Of a stretch of DNA of 64,000 nt, positions 35,071 through 43,730 are shown piece after piece. The position numbers and the translations under genes are program-made. The notes beneath the pieces are model-generated. The model did not search any database, was not told where the DNA came from, and saw nothing but the letters and a program-made list of their open reading frames with translations. Numbering within the stretch: position 1 is the stretch's first letter; the number at the start of each line of letters is the position of its first letter. The stretch is from Nitrososphaera sp. GTDB taxonomy: Archaea > Thermoproteota > Nitrososphaeria > Nitrososphaerales > Nitrososphaeraceae. Location of the stretch: NCBI GenBank assembly GCA_039938515.1, contig JBDUUL010000010.1:248001-312000 (forward strand). The letters run 5' to 3'.

Positions 35071-35850
35071 ATGAGTTACAAGATCCAGAAATACGGTTGG
35101 ATTCCAGACCTTCCAGACCATCGAGATTTTATGTACTCCGCGCCCCCTGCTGTCTTGCAGAAACTGCCCGATTCGGTGGATCTCACACAAGGTAGTAGTT
35201 TCATGCCGCCTGTTTACGACCAAGGTCAGGTGGGAAGCTGTACCGCAAATGCGATAGCAGGTGGCTTTCAATACGCACGGAGAAAGAACAATGAAGCGCC
35301 GGACTTTGTCCCGTCTAGGCTTTTCATATACTATAACGAACGCGTAATCGAAGGAACGGTGAGCCAGGACAGCGGGGCACAAATCCGCGACGGCATAAAG
35401 ACCATAGCAAAGAGTGGGGTTTGCCCCGAAACCCCGGACTGGCCCTACGATCCTTCGAAGGTTACAGTAAAGCCTTCCCCGACTGCATTCCACGATGCTT
35501 CGAAGTACAAGGCTGTGCAATATCAGCGCCTAAACCAAGATCTGGCCCAGCTTAAGGGATGCTTGGCGTCCGGCTATCCCTTCGTATTTGGTTTCATGGT
35601 ATACGAGAGCTTTGAATCGCAGCATGTAGCCCAAACCGGAAATGTCCCAATGCCTGCTCCCAGCGAATCTGCAATCGGGGGTCACGCCGTTCTTGCAGTT
35701 GGGTACGATGACAAGCACCGGCAGTTTCTGGTAAGAAACTCTTGGGGCTCTAGTTGGGGTAAGAAAGGCTATTGTCACATGCCTTATGAGTACCTGATAA
35801 ACACAAACTTGGCAAGCGACTTTTGGACAATAAGCTTGATCAAAGCCTAG
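35071..35850 (+). CDS. Papain-like (C1A) cysteine peptidase
   Basis: A 259-residue mature-type papain fold. It has oxyanion Gln and catalytic Cys in D-Q-G-Q-V-G-S-C-T-A-N-A, catalytic His in G-G-H-A-V-L-A-V-G-Y, and Asn in V-R-N-S-W-G-S-S-W-G. There is no long propeptide and no signal sequence, so the protease is probably intracellular and held in check by its neighbour inhibitor. The start is ATG 35071, with a TTAAATAATA box at 35042-35051; GTG at 35059 is an alternative. Confidence 0.9.
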   Translation: MSYKIQKYGWIPDLPDHRDFMYSAPPAVLQKLPDSVDLTQGSSFMPPVYDQGQVGSCTANAIAGGFQYARRKNNEAPDFVPSRLFIYYNERVIEGTVSQDSGAQIRDGIKTIAKSGVCPETPDWPYDPSKVTVKPSPTAFHDASKYKAVQYQRLNQDLAQLKGCLASGYPFVFGFMVYESFESQHVAQTGNVPMPAPSESAIGGHAVLAVGYDDKHRQFLVRNSWGSSWGKKGYCHMPYEYLINTNLASDFWTISLIKA

Positions 35851-35864
35851 AAACCACCGCAAGT

Positions 35865-35905
35865 GGATTCCCATTAATGTGGTCGACTTCCACATTAATG
35901 AATCC
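35865..35905. terminator. Strong inverted repeat downstream of the papain-like gene
   Basis: Perfect 11-bp arms CATTAATGTGG (35872-35882) and CCACATTAATG (35890-35900) with a 7-base loop. The stem extends to about 16 bp if a two-base bulge is allowed (GGATT with AATCC). It lies 15-50 bases after the peptidase stop, so terminator or mRNA 3'-end protection is likely; a protein-binding site is also possible. Confidence 0.5.
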
Positions 35906-36166
35906 ATTACCGAATCGTCGCCTCGGCAAGCTTACTCGAGGCTGCTGCATGAACATCGTTAGTTATGTACAAGACCCTGACTCGTCGTGGCGAAAGTCAT
36001 AGGATTCGTTGGTGGGGTAAGTAGCTAGCTGAAGTCCGCCGCTCTGCAAGTAAATGCCCGCGTAGATAGGAAATCGCCGCGCAAGCACTTGCGCAAGTGA
36101 ACGTCGACTAACTAACCCCGCCCGCATAACGAAAATCCTTTTAACTTCAAATCTTAGCTATTCACA
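35906..36166. other. Intergenic region upstream of the nucleotide cyclase
   Basis: No gene or clear repeat is visible here beyond a TTTTAACTTCAAATC stretch near 36139-36152 that could act as promoter element for the cyclase. Together with the inverted repeat it fills the 316-base gap. Confidence 0.3.
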
Positions 36167-36958
36167 TTGGTGCTTTCTGGCCCCGCTGAGATTCGAAGTT
36201 CCTTGCGACCAGCGGAGCGCACGAGCAGTTTTGCCCCCGCCGAGCTGAGCGATTTTCCGGTATCAGGTCTTGGGCAGATCGAGAGGGGGCAGCCAGACCC
36301 GATTGAAATCTCTTTTTCTGGCGACTCGGCAGAGTACGCCATTTGCTTTGTAGACATGGTCAATTCCACGATGATATCAGCCACTCTTACTCACGAGGAG
36401 TTAACCCGATACTACTCGATATTTTTGAATAACATCGCCACGATTGTCGTAAAGCACGGTGGCAGGGTCCTCAAAAACGGGGGCGACGCCTTGATATTCT
36501 GTTTCAAATCAAAAAGTGAAAAACTAGAAAATGATAAAGTTCTCCGATCGGTTCTCGATTGCGGGTTATCTATAGTCGATGCTTGGATACACCTTAATGC
36601 ATCGACCCCGGCCGGAAAACATAAGATTAACTATAGAGTAAGCGCCGACTATGGTATGGTGAATATAGGCAAGTCAGTCGCAGTCGGGAGCGATGACTTG
36701 TTCGGACTGACCGTGAATTTGTGCGCCAAGATAAACTCGATGGCCCCTCTTAATGGAATGGTTATTGGCAATAGTCTTTATGACAAGGTGAAGGACTTTC
36801 CTGACTATGAGTTCAATTTGGTCGGTACCTATAGCCCTAAAATCGCAGACAAGTCCACAATCGGACTTCCAGACTTCCTGAAGAGTGGTTATCACGCATT
36901 CAGCGTGAAATCTGCAACAGGCAAAAAATCGCTAAATCCCTTTGACCCCGTGAGGTAG
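36167..36958 (+). CDS. Class III nucleotide cyclase homologue with altered catalytic residue
   Basis: A 263-residue protein with one cyclase homology domain. Metal Asp is in F-V-D-M-V-N-S-T (near residue 65) and the second Asp in K-N-G-G-D-A-L-I (near 107). The helix that normally reads V-N-x-A-A-R-L reads V-N-L-C-A-K-I, so the transition-state Arg is Lys. The first ~60 residues are a non-conserved extension with no membrane segment. Possible cAMP/cGMP synthase with reduced activity, or a nucleotide-sensing pseudo-cyclase. The start is TTG 36167 or GTG 36170. Confidence 0.8.
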   Translation: MVLSGPAEIRSSLRPAERTSSFAPAELSDFPVSGLGQIERGQPDPIEISFSGDSAEYAICFVDMVNSTMISATLTHEELTRYYSIFLNNIATIVVKHGGRVLKNGGDALIFCFKSKSEKLENDKVLRSVLDCGLSIVDAWIHLNASTPAGKHKINYRVSADYGMVNIGKSVAVGSDDLFGLTVNLCAKINSMAPLNGMVIGNSLYDKVKDFPDYEFNLVGTYSPKIADKSTIGLPDFLKSGYHAFSVKSATGKKSLNPFDPVR

Positions 36959-37060
36959 CTAGTTTTAGCAAATCTGTAACCAAAGTCTACAAAAATGCAT
37001 TTTAATCTCAAAAAGTTCGTGATAGTCGCCATTATATCGGAAAGTCACCAACTTTTCTAA

Positions 37061-37076
37061 GATCTTCTAGAAGATC
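37061..37076. repeat. GATCTTCTAGAAGATC palindrome
   Basis: A perfect 16-bp palindrome between the cyclase and MFS genes. It is built from the same GATCTTC/GAAGATC units that are clustered at 2.9-4.0 kb. The presence of the unit at two distant sites suggests a dispersed repeat or regulator-binding sequence. Confidence 0.45.
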
Positions 37077-37173
37077 CTTTATATTATTACAATTCGTTGC
37101 AGTATTTCGGTGGAACGTCATTCAGACTCCCCCTGAGCAGGCCAGTAGAAAGATCTTTTGGAGAATCGTTCCA

Positions 37174-38412
37174 GTGATGTTCATCCTGCAAACAATCGGG
37201 GTTCTGGATACTGCCAATGTTAGTTACGCAGCGCTGACAATGGCTGGGAACCTTCAGTTCACCGCGACGACGTTCGGAATAGGAGCCGGCATTTTCTTCA
37301 TCGGGTACCTGCTGTTTCAATTGCCAGTGTCCGTACTTGCTGAGAACCGCAGTGCCCGCAAGTGCATTTCCATAGTTGTAGCAAGTTCGGGAGCAGTTGC
37401 CATGGGCACGGCGTTAATCAACAATGATTGGCAGTTCTACATTATGCGCTTCGCCCTTGGAGCCTGTGCTGCGGGTTTGTTCCCCGCTCTTGTTGTCTAT
37501 TCATCCCACTGGTTCGGGGCAAGACAGAGGGGCTTGGTTTACTCGGTCCTAATTGCAGCATTTGCCGTATCGCAGATTATTGCAGGCCCTGTCTCCACTC
37601 AGATCTTGAGCAATAATTGGATTGGCATCCAAGGTTGGCGCTGGATGTTTATTCTTGAGGGCCTACCGGCGCTCCTAATGGCTCCTGTAGCCTATAAAGT
37701 ACTGAGCGACAGGCCGGGTTCTGCAGAGTGGTTAACCCCTAGTGAGAGGCGATCGGTAGAGGGACGACTAGCCGCTGAGCACAAGTTAAAGTCGAGTGCA
37801 GCGGCCCATACATGGAAAATAGCAATTAGGGAACGCGAAGTACTTACGCTGGCCGCTATCTATGGCTTATGGCTTGCAGCCAATTACGGTCTGCTATTCT
37901 TCCTTCCCACCATGGTAGGCGAAATCACCGCGCTCCCACTTACGTCCATCGGTCTTATACTGGCCGCCATTTCGACGGCGGCGTTCATTGCGCTGATACT
38001 GTTCGGTAAATTATCGGACCGAAGCCGGGACAAGAAATTACTCGCACTCGTCCCTCTGGTAATAGGAGCTGCGGCTCTTATTGTGTGCACGCTTACCCAC
38101 CAGAATGCAACGGTATCAATAGTTCTACTTGGTGTAACCGTGGTTGGATTCGGCTCCGCCTTTGGAGTATTCTGGACGCTTCCGACGCTTTTCCTTAGCG
38201 AAACTTCGGCCGCTGTGTCAATTGGTCTTATAGGCGCAATAGGAAATCTGGGCGGCTTTATCGGTCCATCTGTCTCTGGTTATTTGCGATCCTCCACAGG
38301 CGCATTTACAAGCTCGAACATTCTCTTTGTTGTTCTGGCAGTGTCAGCTGCCTTGCTCATACTGACTCTGAAAAAAACGCGAGTCCCAAGTATAGAGTCC
38401 ATTCATGGCTGA
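37174..38412 (+). CDS. MFS transporter (ACS-like), N-terminus uncertain
   Basis: A 412-residue transporter with 12 hydrophobic segments and the motif G-A-G-I-F-F-I-G-Y-L-L-F-Q-L-P, characteristic of the anion:cation symporter branch of MFS. The first usable start (GTG 37174 or ATG 37177) falls inside the first membrane helix. The frame continues open upstream to 37006 and encodes a fitting family N-terminus (R-K-I-F-W-R-I-V-P-V), but contains no ATG, GTG or TTG. The annotated start may thus be truncated. Substrate probably an organic anion; not known. Confidence 0.85.
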   Translation: MMFILQTIGVLDTANVSYAALTMAGNLQFTATTFGIGAGIFFIGYLLFQLPVSVLAENRSARKCISIVVASSGAVAMGTALINNDWQFYIMRFALGACAAGLFPALVVYSSHWFGARQRGLVYSVLIAAFAVSQIIAGPVSTQILSNNWIGIQGWRWMFILEGLPALLMAPVAYKVLSDRPGSAEWLTPSERRSVEGRLAAEHKLKSSAAAHTWKIAIREREVLTLAAIYGLWLAANYGLLFFLPTMVGEITALPLTSIGLILAAISTAAFIALILFGKLSDRSRDKKLLALVPLVIGAAALIVCTLTHQNATVSIVLLGVTVVGFGSAFGVFWTLPTLFLSETSAAVSIGLIGAIGNLGGFIGPSVSGYLRSSTGAFTSSNILFVVLAVSAALLILTLKKTRVPSIESIHG

Positions 38413-38506
38413 GTTGCGAAGCTAAATGCCAAGGGGCCATGGCATCGAACGCGTAGCGGATGACGTGGGAAGTCTAGTCGGAGGGCTTTTTGGAAGCATT
38501 GATGAC

Positions 38507-41500
38507 CTAATTATGTCGCTTTGTCCATGAGTCAACTAGCTTTTTGGTTTCATCATCCAAGTATTCTATGCGAGTTGCGAGCCCTTCCACCAGTCCAATT
38601 TCAAAGATTGCCCCTTTGTTTTCCACGGTTGCACCGCTGGAGTCATTATCGTGTTCCAAAGTTGATAAAACCTCGCGCTGAGTGGCGCGCTCTAAAGTCG
38701 TAAATGAATGCCCTATTTCAAAGGCAAGCTCCTTGCATCCGGGGCCGCCTTCACTTGCCCAGCGAAGAATTTCCCTTTGAAGCGTAATGTCTAGAAGGCT
38801 AAATGTCCTGCCTATCCCCTGTCCAAGCCCAACCACGAAACGGGCTGCGCAGTCTCCAAGCGATGAAGACTTTGGCCAATCCAGAAGCACTTCGCGCTTT
38901 TGGTTATCATCGAGCATCGGAAACATGGTTCCGATCGAGATCCCTGCAGAGGCTGCCAGTTCACAGTTACTCCGGATCATTTCTTTTAGGAGCACTTGGA
39001 ACTTTGGAGGTCCGTATTTGTAGCCAAATCCCGCTCCTGTTCCAAGACCTCGCGCAAGTGCAAAATTGCCTTTCGCGGTTTCCATGATCTGGGCTAATAT
39101 GCCCTCATGATCCGATGCAAGATAGGGAGCAGCAAAACCTAACCCGATTCCAAAGCCCTCAGAGAATGCGGAGTCGAGCTCGAGCGCCGGAATAATTTTA
39201 GTTTGAAAATCATTTTCGTAATAGGAAAAATACCTGCCGATTCCGGTGCCAAGGCCCCTGCAGAACTCGGCATGAAATTCGGAATCCCTCATTGAACTTT
39301 GCATAATCTCGTTATCCTGCAGCCAAACCTCCACATCGCCCGGGTCGGTTGAACTCTCGCCACATACTGGCAGTTGGAGCCGGCACAGATTTGATAGCAA
39401 CTGTTGAGTCACCTGGCTGGAGTGGGGATACCTCCTTCCTATGCCCGTTCCAAATCCGCGGGCAAGCCCCCTGATTGAAGCGATTCTTTTCAAAAAGTCA
39501 TTCTGTGAGTCCTGTTCCAGTGAGGCAAAAATTCTGCCAGCCCCGATGCCAAGCCCTATAGACAAGCCCGGATTGTCATGCGTCCATGAATAGAGGTCTT
39601 GCTTGAGCTTGCCGTCAAGGTAGGGCAGATTCGTTCCAAGGCCAGCACCTGCACCCCGTGTAAACGCAGAATCCGTCCGCATATGCTTCAATATTTCTTT
39701 TCGTTCAGGAATTGGAATGAACGAAAGCACCTTGGCAATCCCAAAGCCAAGTCCCTGCGCAAACTGGACGTCTGTCTCGGCGCGCTTGAATAGCACTTTC
39801 TGACGCTCCTTGTCGTAATACAAGAAGGTATAGCCGAATCCCAGTCCAAGGCCTTCCGAAAGCGAGCTGTTTGTTTTCGCGTGGGCAAAGATTACAGCAA
39901 TCTCCGCCCCAGACATGTACGTGGAACTGTATGCTATGCCAGATCCCAATCCGTGGGAAAGAGAGCTGTCCTTTTGAATATGGTCTACCAATAGCTGCTC
40001 CTGAACTTCTTCATCAAGCGTGGAGAAAAGGTAGCCTATTCCAAAGCCAAGTCCCTGCGCAAACTGGACGTCTGTCTCGGCGCGCTTGAATAGAGACTTC
40101 CTTTCGACCTCAGAAAGGTATGTGAAACTGTAGCCAAAGCCCATCCCCAGGCCTTCAGCAAGTTCCCCATTTGAAGCGGCTAGACACCTTGTCTCGTCTT
40201 GGGTTTCCTTGCTCAGGTACGAAAAATTATAGGCCAGCCCCATGCCCAGTCCACGCGCAAACTGCAGGTCACTCTTCATAGTCTTTGAGATCCGGGCTTG
40301 CAAATCTGCCCCGAGATAACGGTAAATGTAGCCGATGCCAATTCCCAGCCCTTCAGAGAGTTCAGTATTTGACTTTGATAGCTGGAAAGCTTCGTCCTGA
40401 GTTTTCTTTTCGTGGTACCTAAAGCCATATCCGATTCCCATGCCGACTCCCCGGGCAAACTGCGGATTACTTGAAGCCATCTCGACAATGAACTGCTGAC
40501 GGGACGCAGAATCTAGGTACTTTAGATTGAAACCGATACCAATACCTATTCCATGGCTCAGTTGGTGATTTCGCTCCGCCAGTTTCAGGAAATTGGATTG
40601 AATAGCCGCGCCCAGGAATGAAAATCTCATTGCAGCCCCAAAGCCAAGCCCGATGGAAAAGCCCGCATTGCCGTTAGCGTAAGCCAATAGTTTCGCCTGC
40701 TCTACTTCCTCAAGCGACGAAAAGACCTGGCCAATGCCAAAGCCAAAACCATGAGCAAACTGGGGGTTCCTGTCTGATTCTTCAATAAGCGTCTCCTTGA
40801 CTAGCTGGTCTTCCATCGTTTTGAAATTCTGACCCAGCCCTGTACTGAGGCCTCTTGCAAACTCGCTGTGTTTCTTTGCCAGGGCAAATACTTCGCGCCT
40901 GAAGGAATCCTTCATGAACGCAAAGACGTCGCTGACTCCGGCTCCAAGCCCCCTCGCAAACTCGCTATTCCTGTCGCCGCGATTGAATAGCTCCGTTCTT
41001 TCTGACTTTCGCAGCTGGTAGCAACCCCTGCCAAGCCCGACTCCCAGCCCGTAAGCAAACTGGACGTTTTCTTCGGCGAGTCCGAAGAGGCTCGCCTTTT
41101 GCTTGGCTTTGAGAGTTGAGAAACCTGTTCCTAGGCCATCCCCTAGTCCGCTTGCGAGATGTATGTTTCTCCTGGCTTCAGAAATTATCGATCCGTAAAC
41201 GTCGGTGTCCGCTGAACGCAATACCTCTGCCAGCCCGGAACCAAGTCCAAAAGAGAACTCGCCACTCAGCCCTGAGGCCTGCAGAACCGACTTCTGGAGC
41301 GGCTGCTCCAACTCAATGAACGCCTCTCCAATTCCCTTCCCGAGCCCAAGCGCGAAATCAATGTTTGACTTGATCTGGGCCGTTATGGCATCAGGAAGTT
41401 TGATTTCCGAAGTTCTCGGGGCATTGAGAATTGACGCAATGTTTCTTCCCATAAAGCGGGCGATCGAAAAACTTGCAGCACGAGTTGACACGAGACCTGG

Positions 41501-42628
41501 GAACTCGCGAGACAAGTACATGGCTATCTCCAGCGTTGTCTCGGCGTCGAACTTGCATGATTCGAGTGCCAGAGCATGCATCGAGTAATAGTCTCCGGCC
41601 AGATAGACCCAGGTAGTCAGCCTGCGGGCGGGAGACGGGGCTGGCTCAGATCCAAATATAGCCTTTTGCAGCCGGGAGACCGTGTTGAAATTCCTTTCGA
41701 GCCTCAGGTCGTAGCAGAGCTTCAGTGTCAGGAGAAACTCTGCATCGTGGCGCCGGGAAGGGATTCTGGACAATGTTTGAAACTGCGCTACAAAGTAGGC
41801 GCGCCGTGATGCCAATTCCTTCGCCTGAACTATCGCGCCTGTTCCAACCCGTGCCTTGCCTGCTGCAATTTGACCTACAAGCGATCTGTAGTAAAGGAGA
41901 ACAGTCGCAGGATACGGGTCGTTGTGCCAGAGCGTGCTCGCAACCTTGTTCAGACTCCCGGCCACGTACTTGCCGTACGCCTTGTGAAATAGTGATATGT
42001 TTTCTCCAAATTCAGAAAGCATCTTTGTCAGCGCCGACTTGTCGTACGACATCAAATGTGGCTGGAGTTCGGGGATCGAATCGGCGAGGTCCGAAAAGGC
42101 TTCAAAGTAATTTGCATTGAGCGAAATCAGAATGCTTCTGGCCCTAGACGACAGGAGGAGTTCAATGGATTCGCCGACGGTAAAGATGTCCCTCTTTCTG
42201 AGGTCGTCAGGAAAGTTGTCCCAGACCACAAGGTCTGCTGTGGTGATTCGCTGGATAAGGTCCTGAATGCTCACCCTCCCGTATTCGTCACCCGCGCTTG
42301 TCTTGGGATTCAAGACGTAGACGTTTTCGACCTCGTCAAACGACTCCTTTACAAGCTCAAATATGGCCCTTGATTTGCCGGAGCCATTTGGCCCCATAAG
42401 AAACGAGACGCGTGTGTTCTGAAAGACCTCATAGTCAGGAGGTTTTACAAATGGTATCGGAGAGCCATCGCTCTCCTCTAGTTGAAGATTCAGGGCGGTG
42501 GCTATGGCTTGCAAGGCCCGATCAGCCGCGGGTTTTTCCTTCAGCCGAGTGCCTGCTCTGGTCATCGAAAATGATAATTCTAGGCGCAATGCCAATTCTA
42601 AGGCAGAAGCAGAACCAGACCTTTGCAT
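38507..42628 (-). CDS. Giant P-loop NTPase with ~27 glycine-rich 33-residue repeats
   Basis: A 1373-residue cytosolic protein with no membrane segment. Residues ~70-210 form a P-loop domain with Walker A G-P-N-G-S-G-K-S (79-86) and Walker B L-V-V-W-D-N (133-138). A helical segment (~210-420) follows. From ~425 to ~1360 there are about 27 tandem units of mostly 33 residues with the pattern [F/L]-[A/S]-x-G-[L/I/F]-G-x-G-[I/L]-G, then an aromatic-Leu turn and a helix with conserved Gln and Ala/Asn. The repeat class is not one I recognise (not TPR, HEAT, ANK or WD40). The head-helical-repeats layout resembles STAND-type signalling ATPases. Start ATG 42628; alternative 42565. Confidence 0.75.
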   Translation of the reverse strand: MQRSGSASALELALRLELSFSMTRAGTRLKEKPAADRALQAIATALNLQLEESDGSPIPFVKPPDYEVFQNTRVSFLMGPNGSGKSRAIFELVKESFDEVENVYVLNPKTSAGDEYGRVSIQDLIQRITTADLVVWDNFPDDLRKRDIFTVGESIELLLSSRARSILISLNANYFEAFSDLADSIPELQPHLMSYDKSALTKMLSEFGENISLFHKAYGKYVAGSLNKVASTLWHNDPYPATVLLYYRSLVGQIAAGKARVGTGAIVQAKELASRRAYFVAQFQTLSRIPSRRHDAEFLLTLKLCYDLRLERNFNTVSRLQKAIFGSEPAPSPARRLTTWVYLAGDYYSMHALALESCKFDAETTLEIAMYLSREFPGLVSTRAASFSIARFMGRNIASILNAPRTSEIKLPDAITAQIKSNIDFALGLGKGIGEAFIELEQPLQKSVLQASGLSGEFSFGLGSGLAEVLRSADTDVYGSIISEARRNIHLASGLGDGLGTGFSTLKAKQKASLFGLAEENVQFAYGLGVGLGRGCYQLRKSERTELFNRGDRNSEFARGLGAGVSDVFAFMKDSFRREVFALAKKHSEFARGLSTGLGQNFKTMEDQLVKETLIEESDRNPQFAHGFGFGIGQVFSSLEEVEQAKLLAYANGNAGFSIGLGFGAAMRFSFLGAAIQSNFLKLAERNHQLSHGIGIGIGFNLKYLDSASRQQFIVEMASSNPQFARGVGMGIGYGFRYHEKKTQDEAFQLSKSNTELSEGLGIGIGYIYRYLGADLQARISKTMKSDLQFARGLGMGLAYNFSYLSKETQDETRCLAASNGELAEGLGMGFGYSFTYLSEVERKSLFKRAETDVQFAQGLGFGIGYLFSTLDEEVQEQLLVDHIQKDSSLSHGLGSGIAYSSTYMSGAEIAVIFAHAKTNSSLSEGLGLGFGYTFLYYDKERQKVLFKRAETDVQFAQGLGFGIAKVLSFIPIPERKEILKHMRTDSAFTRGAGAGLGTNLPYLDGKLKQDLYSWTHDNPGLSIGLGIGAGRIFASLEQDSQNDFLKRIASIRGLARGFGTGIGRRYPHSSQVTQQLLSNLCRLQLPVCGESSTDPGDVEVWLQDNEIMQSSMRDSEFHAEFCRGLGTGIGRYFSYYENDFQTKIIPALELDSAFSEGFGIGLGFAAPYLASDHEGILAQIMETAKGNFALARGLGTGAGFGYKYGPPKFQVLLKEMIRSNCELAASAGISIGTMFPMLDDNQKREVLLDWPKSSSLGDCAARFVVGLGQGIGRTFSLLDITLQREILRWASEGGPGCKELAFEIGHSFTTLERATQREVLSTLEHDNDSSGATVENKGAIFEIGLVEGLATRIEYLDDETKKLVDSWTKRHN
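39741..40093 (-). repeat. 53-bp identical segments in two repeats of the giant gene
   Basis: Bases 39741-39793 and 40041-40093 are identical over 53 positions, 300 bases apart, which is three repeat units including one of 34 residues. Neighbouring units are far more diverged, so this points to a recent duplication or gene conversion within the repeat array. Confidence 0.85.
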
Positions 42629-42798
42629 GGGGCGGTTTTTTAGAGCTTTGCAAGCCCCTTAGATAAGGTTATTGACGTTAGACCGTGTCGTTATGTTATG
42701 CTGCGGCGCGATTGTATGTAAAATATGCTGGAAAGTCGATTTATGTTGCGAGAAAATGACGATCACCCCAAATGCGGCGACTCTACGAGCAGATACTA

Positions 42799-42811
42799 TA
42801 CTTAAATAAAT
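42799..42811 (+). promoter_or_regulatory. TATA box of the HExxE protein gene
   Basis: TACTTAAATAAAT lies 20-32 bases before the ATG at 42831. The spacing implies a leaderless or very short-leader transcript. Confidence 0.6.
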
Positions 42812-42830
42812 CTGAAGGGATTATTCCCTA

Positions 42831-43667
42831 ATGTCGAAAAAGAATGAGCGTCCAAACGCTGACGGCGAGAGCCAGAACTCGCTCTCAATCCACGACCTTA
42901 TCCCACCAGCTCCCGGAGACCCCATCCGCATAGTCCCACCCATGATCGCACAAGATGTCGCCGCGGCGGATCTGAAGGCTTCGCCTCCAGCGAATGCTGT
43001 CTATCTAGGCGGTCCACTGATAAAGAACGTCGAAGTCTTTACTGTATTCTGGGGCTACTGGTGGCAGTCCCCAACACAGCAGCCACTCATTGACAGCATC
43101 AACTCGTTTTTCAAGACCATCCTCCAAAGCCCGCTTATCGATCAGATAAGCAAAGACTACAGCACGCCGCAATATCCTATAGGCCAAGGTAAGTTCATAG
43201 GAACTGCTACAATAACGACCCCCAAGATCACCCACAGCATTAGCGATGCCGCGATACAGACGGTCATTCAGTCCGAGATTGCAAACGGGACACTGCCTGC
43301 TCCTGACATGAACAAGCTTTACTTTGTTTACCTTCCGCTGGGAGTAGTTGCAGTTCAAGGCGGCAGCAGGTCCTGCCAGTCATTCTGCGGATATCATGGC
43401 GACATTTCGGGCAAGATATTCTATGCAGTAATGCCATACGCGGGCTGCCAGGGCTGCGTCGGAGGCATGGTGACATTGGACGCGCTGACTGCAACAAGCT
43501 CACACGAACTTTGCGAGGCGATAACAGATCCGATTCCGGGCACAGGTTGGTACAACAACTACCATGGCGAAATTGGAGATTACTGCGCCTGGCAGATGAA
43601 GCCTGCAAGAATAGGGGGCTACATGGTCCAGAAGGAATGGTCAAACTCGGCGAACGGATGCGTCTAG
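42831..43667 (+). CDS. Putative zinc-metallopeptidase-like protein, HExxE motif (EXORDIUM/phi-1-like)
   Basis: A 278-residue protein. The C-terminal part contains S-S-H-E-L-C-E-A-I-T-D-P followed ~20 residues later by G-E-I-G-D-Y-C-A-W. This pairing resembles the HE-L-x-E-A-x-T-D/N-P plus GEI(A/G)D-C pattern of phosphate-induced/EXORDIUM family proteins and related putative zinc proteases. Eight Cys in the last 120 residues may form disulfides, which would fit an exported protein, yet no signal peptide is seen. The N-terminal ~45 residues are Pro-rich and probably disordered. It is divergent from the giant repeat NTPase gene. Confidence 0.6.
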   Translation: MSKKNERPNADGESQNSLSIHDLIPPAPGDPIRIVPPMIAQDVAAADLKASPPANAVYLGGPLIKNVEVFTVFWGYWWQSPTQQPLIDSINSFFKTILQSPLIDQISKDYSTPQYPIGQGKFIGTATITTPKITHSISDAAIQTVIQSEIANGTLPAPDMNKLYFVYLPLGVVAVQGGSRSCQSFCGYHGDISGKIFYAVMPYAGCQGCVGGMVTLDALTATSSHELCEAITDPIPGTGWYNNYHGEIGDYCAWQMKPARIGGYMVQKEWSNSANGCV

Positions 43668-43730
43668 AAAGTATTGATTTGAAAGAAAAAACACGAAGGA
43701 GCGCGTCCGCTCCTTTATCGTTTTTCAGCG

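Noticed and set aside
38521-39087. Plus-strand frames within the giant repeat gene
   Set aside because: They follow the 99-base periodicity of the opposite strand and have no domains of their own.
38507-42628. Giant repeat protein as a surface adhesin
   Set aside because: There is no signal peptide or membrane segment, and the N-terminal P-loop points to a cytosolic ATPase.
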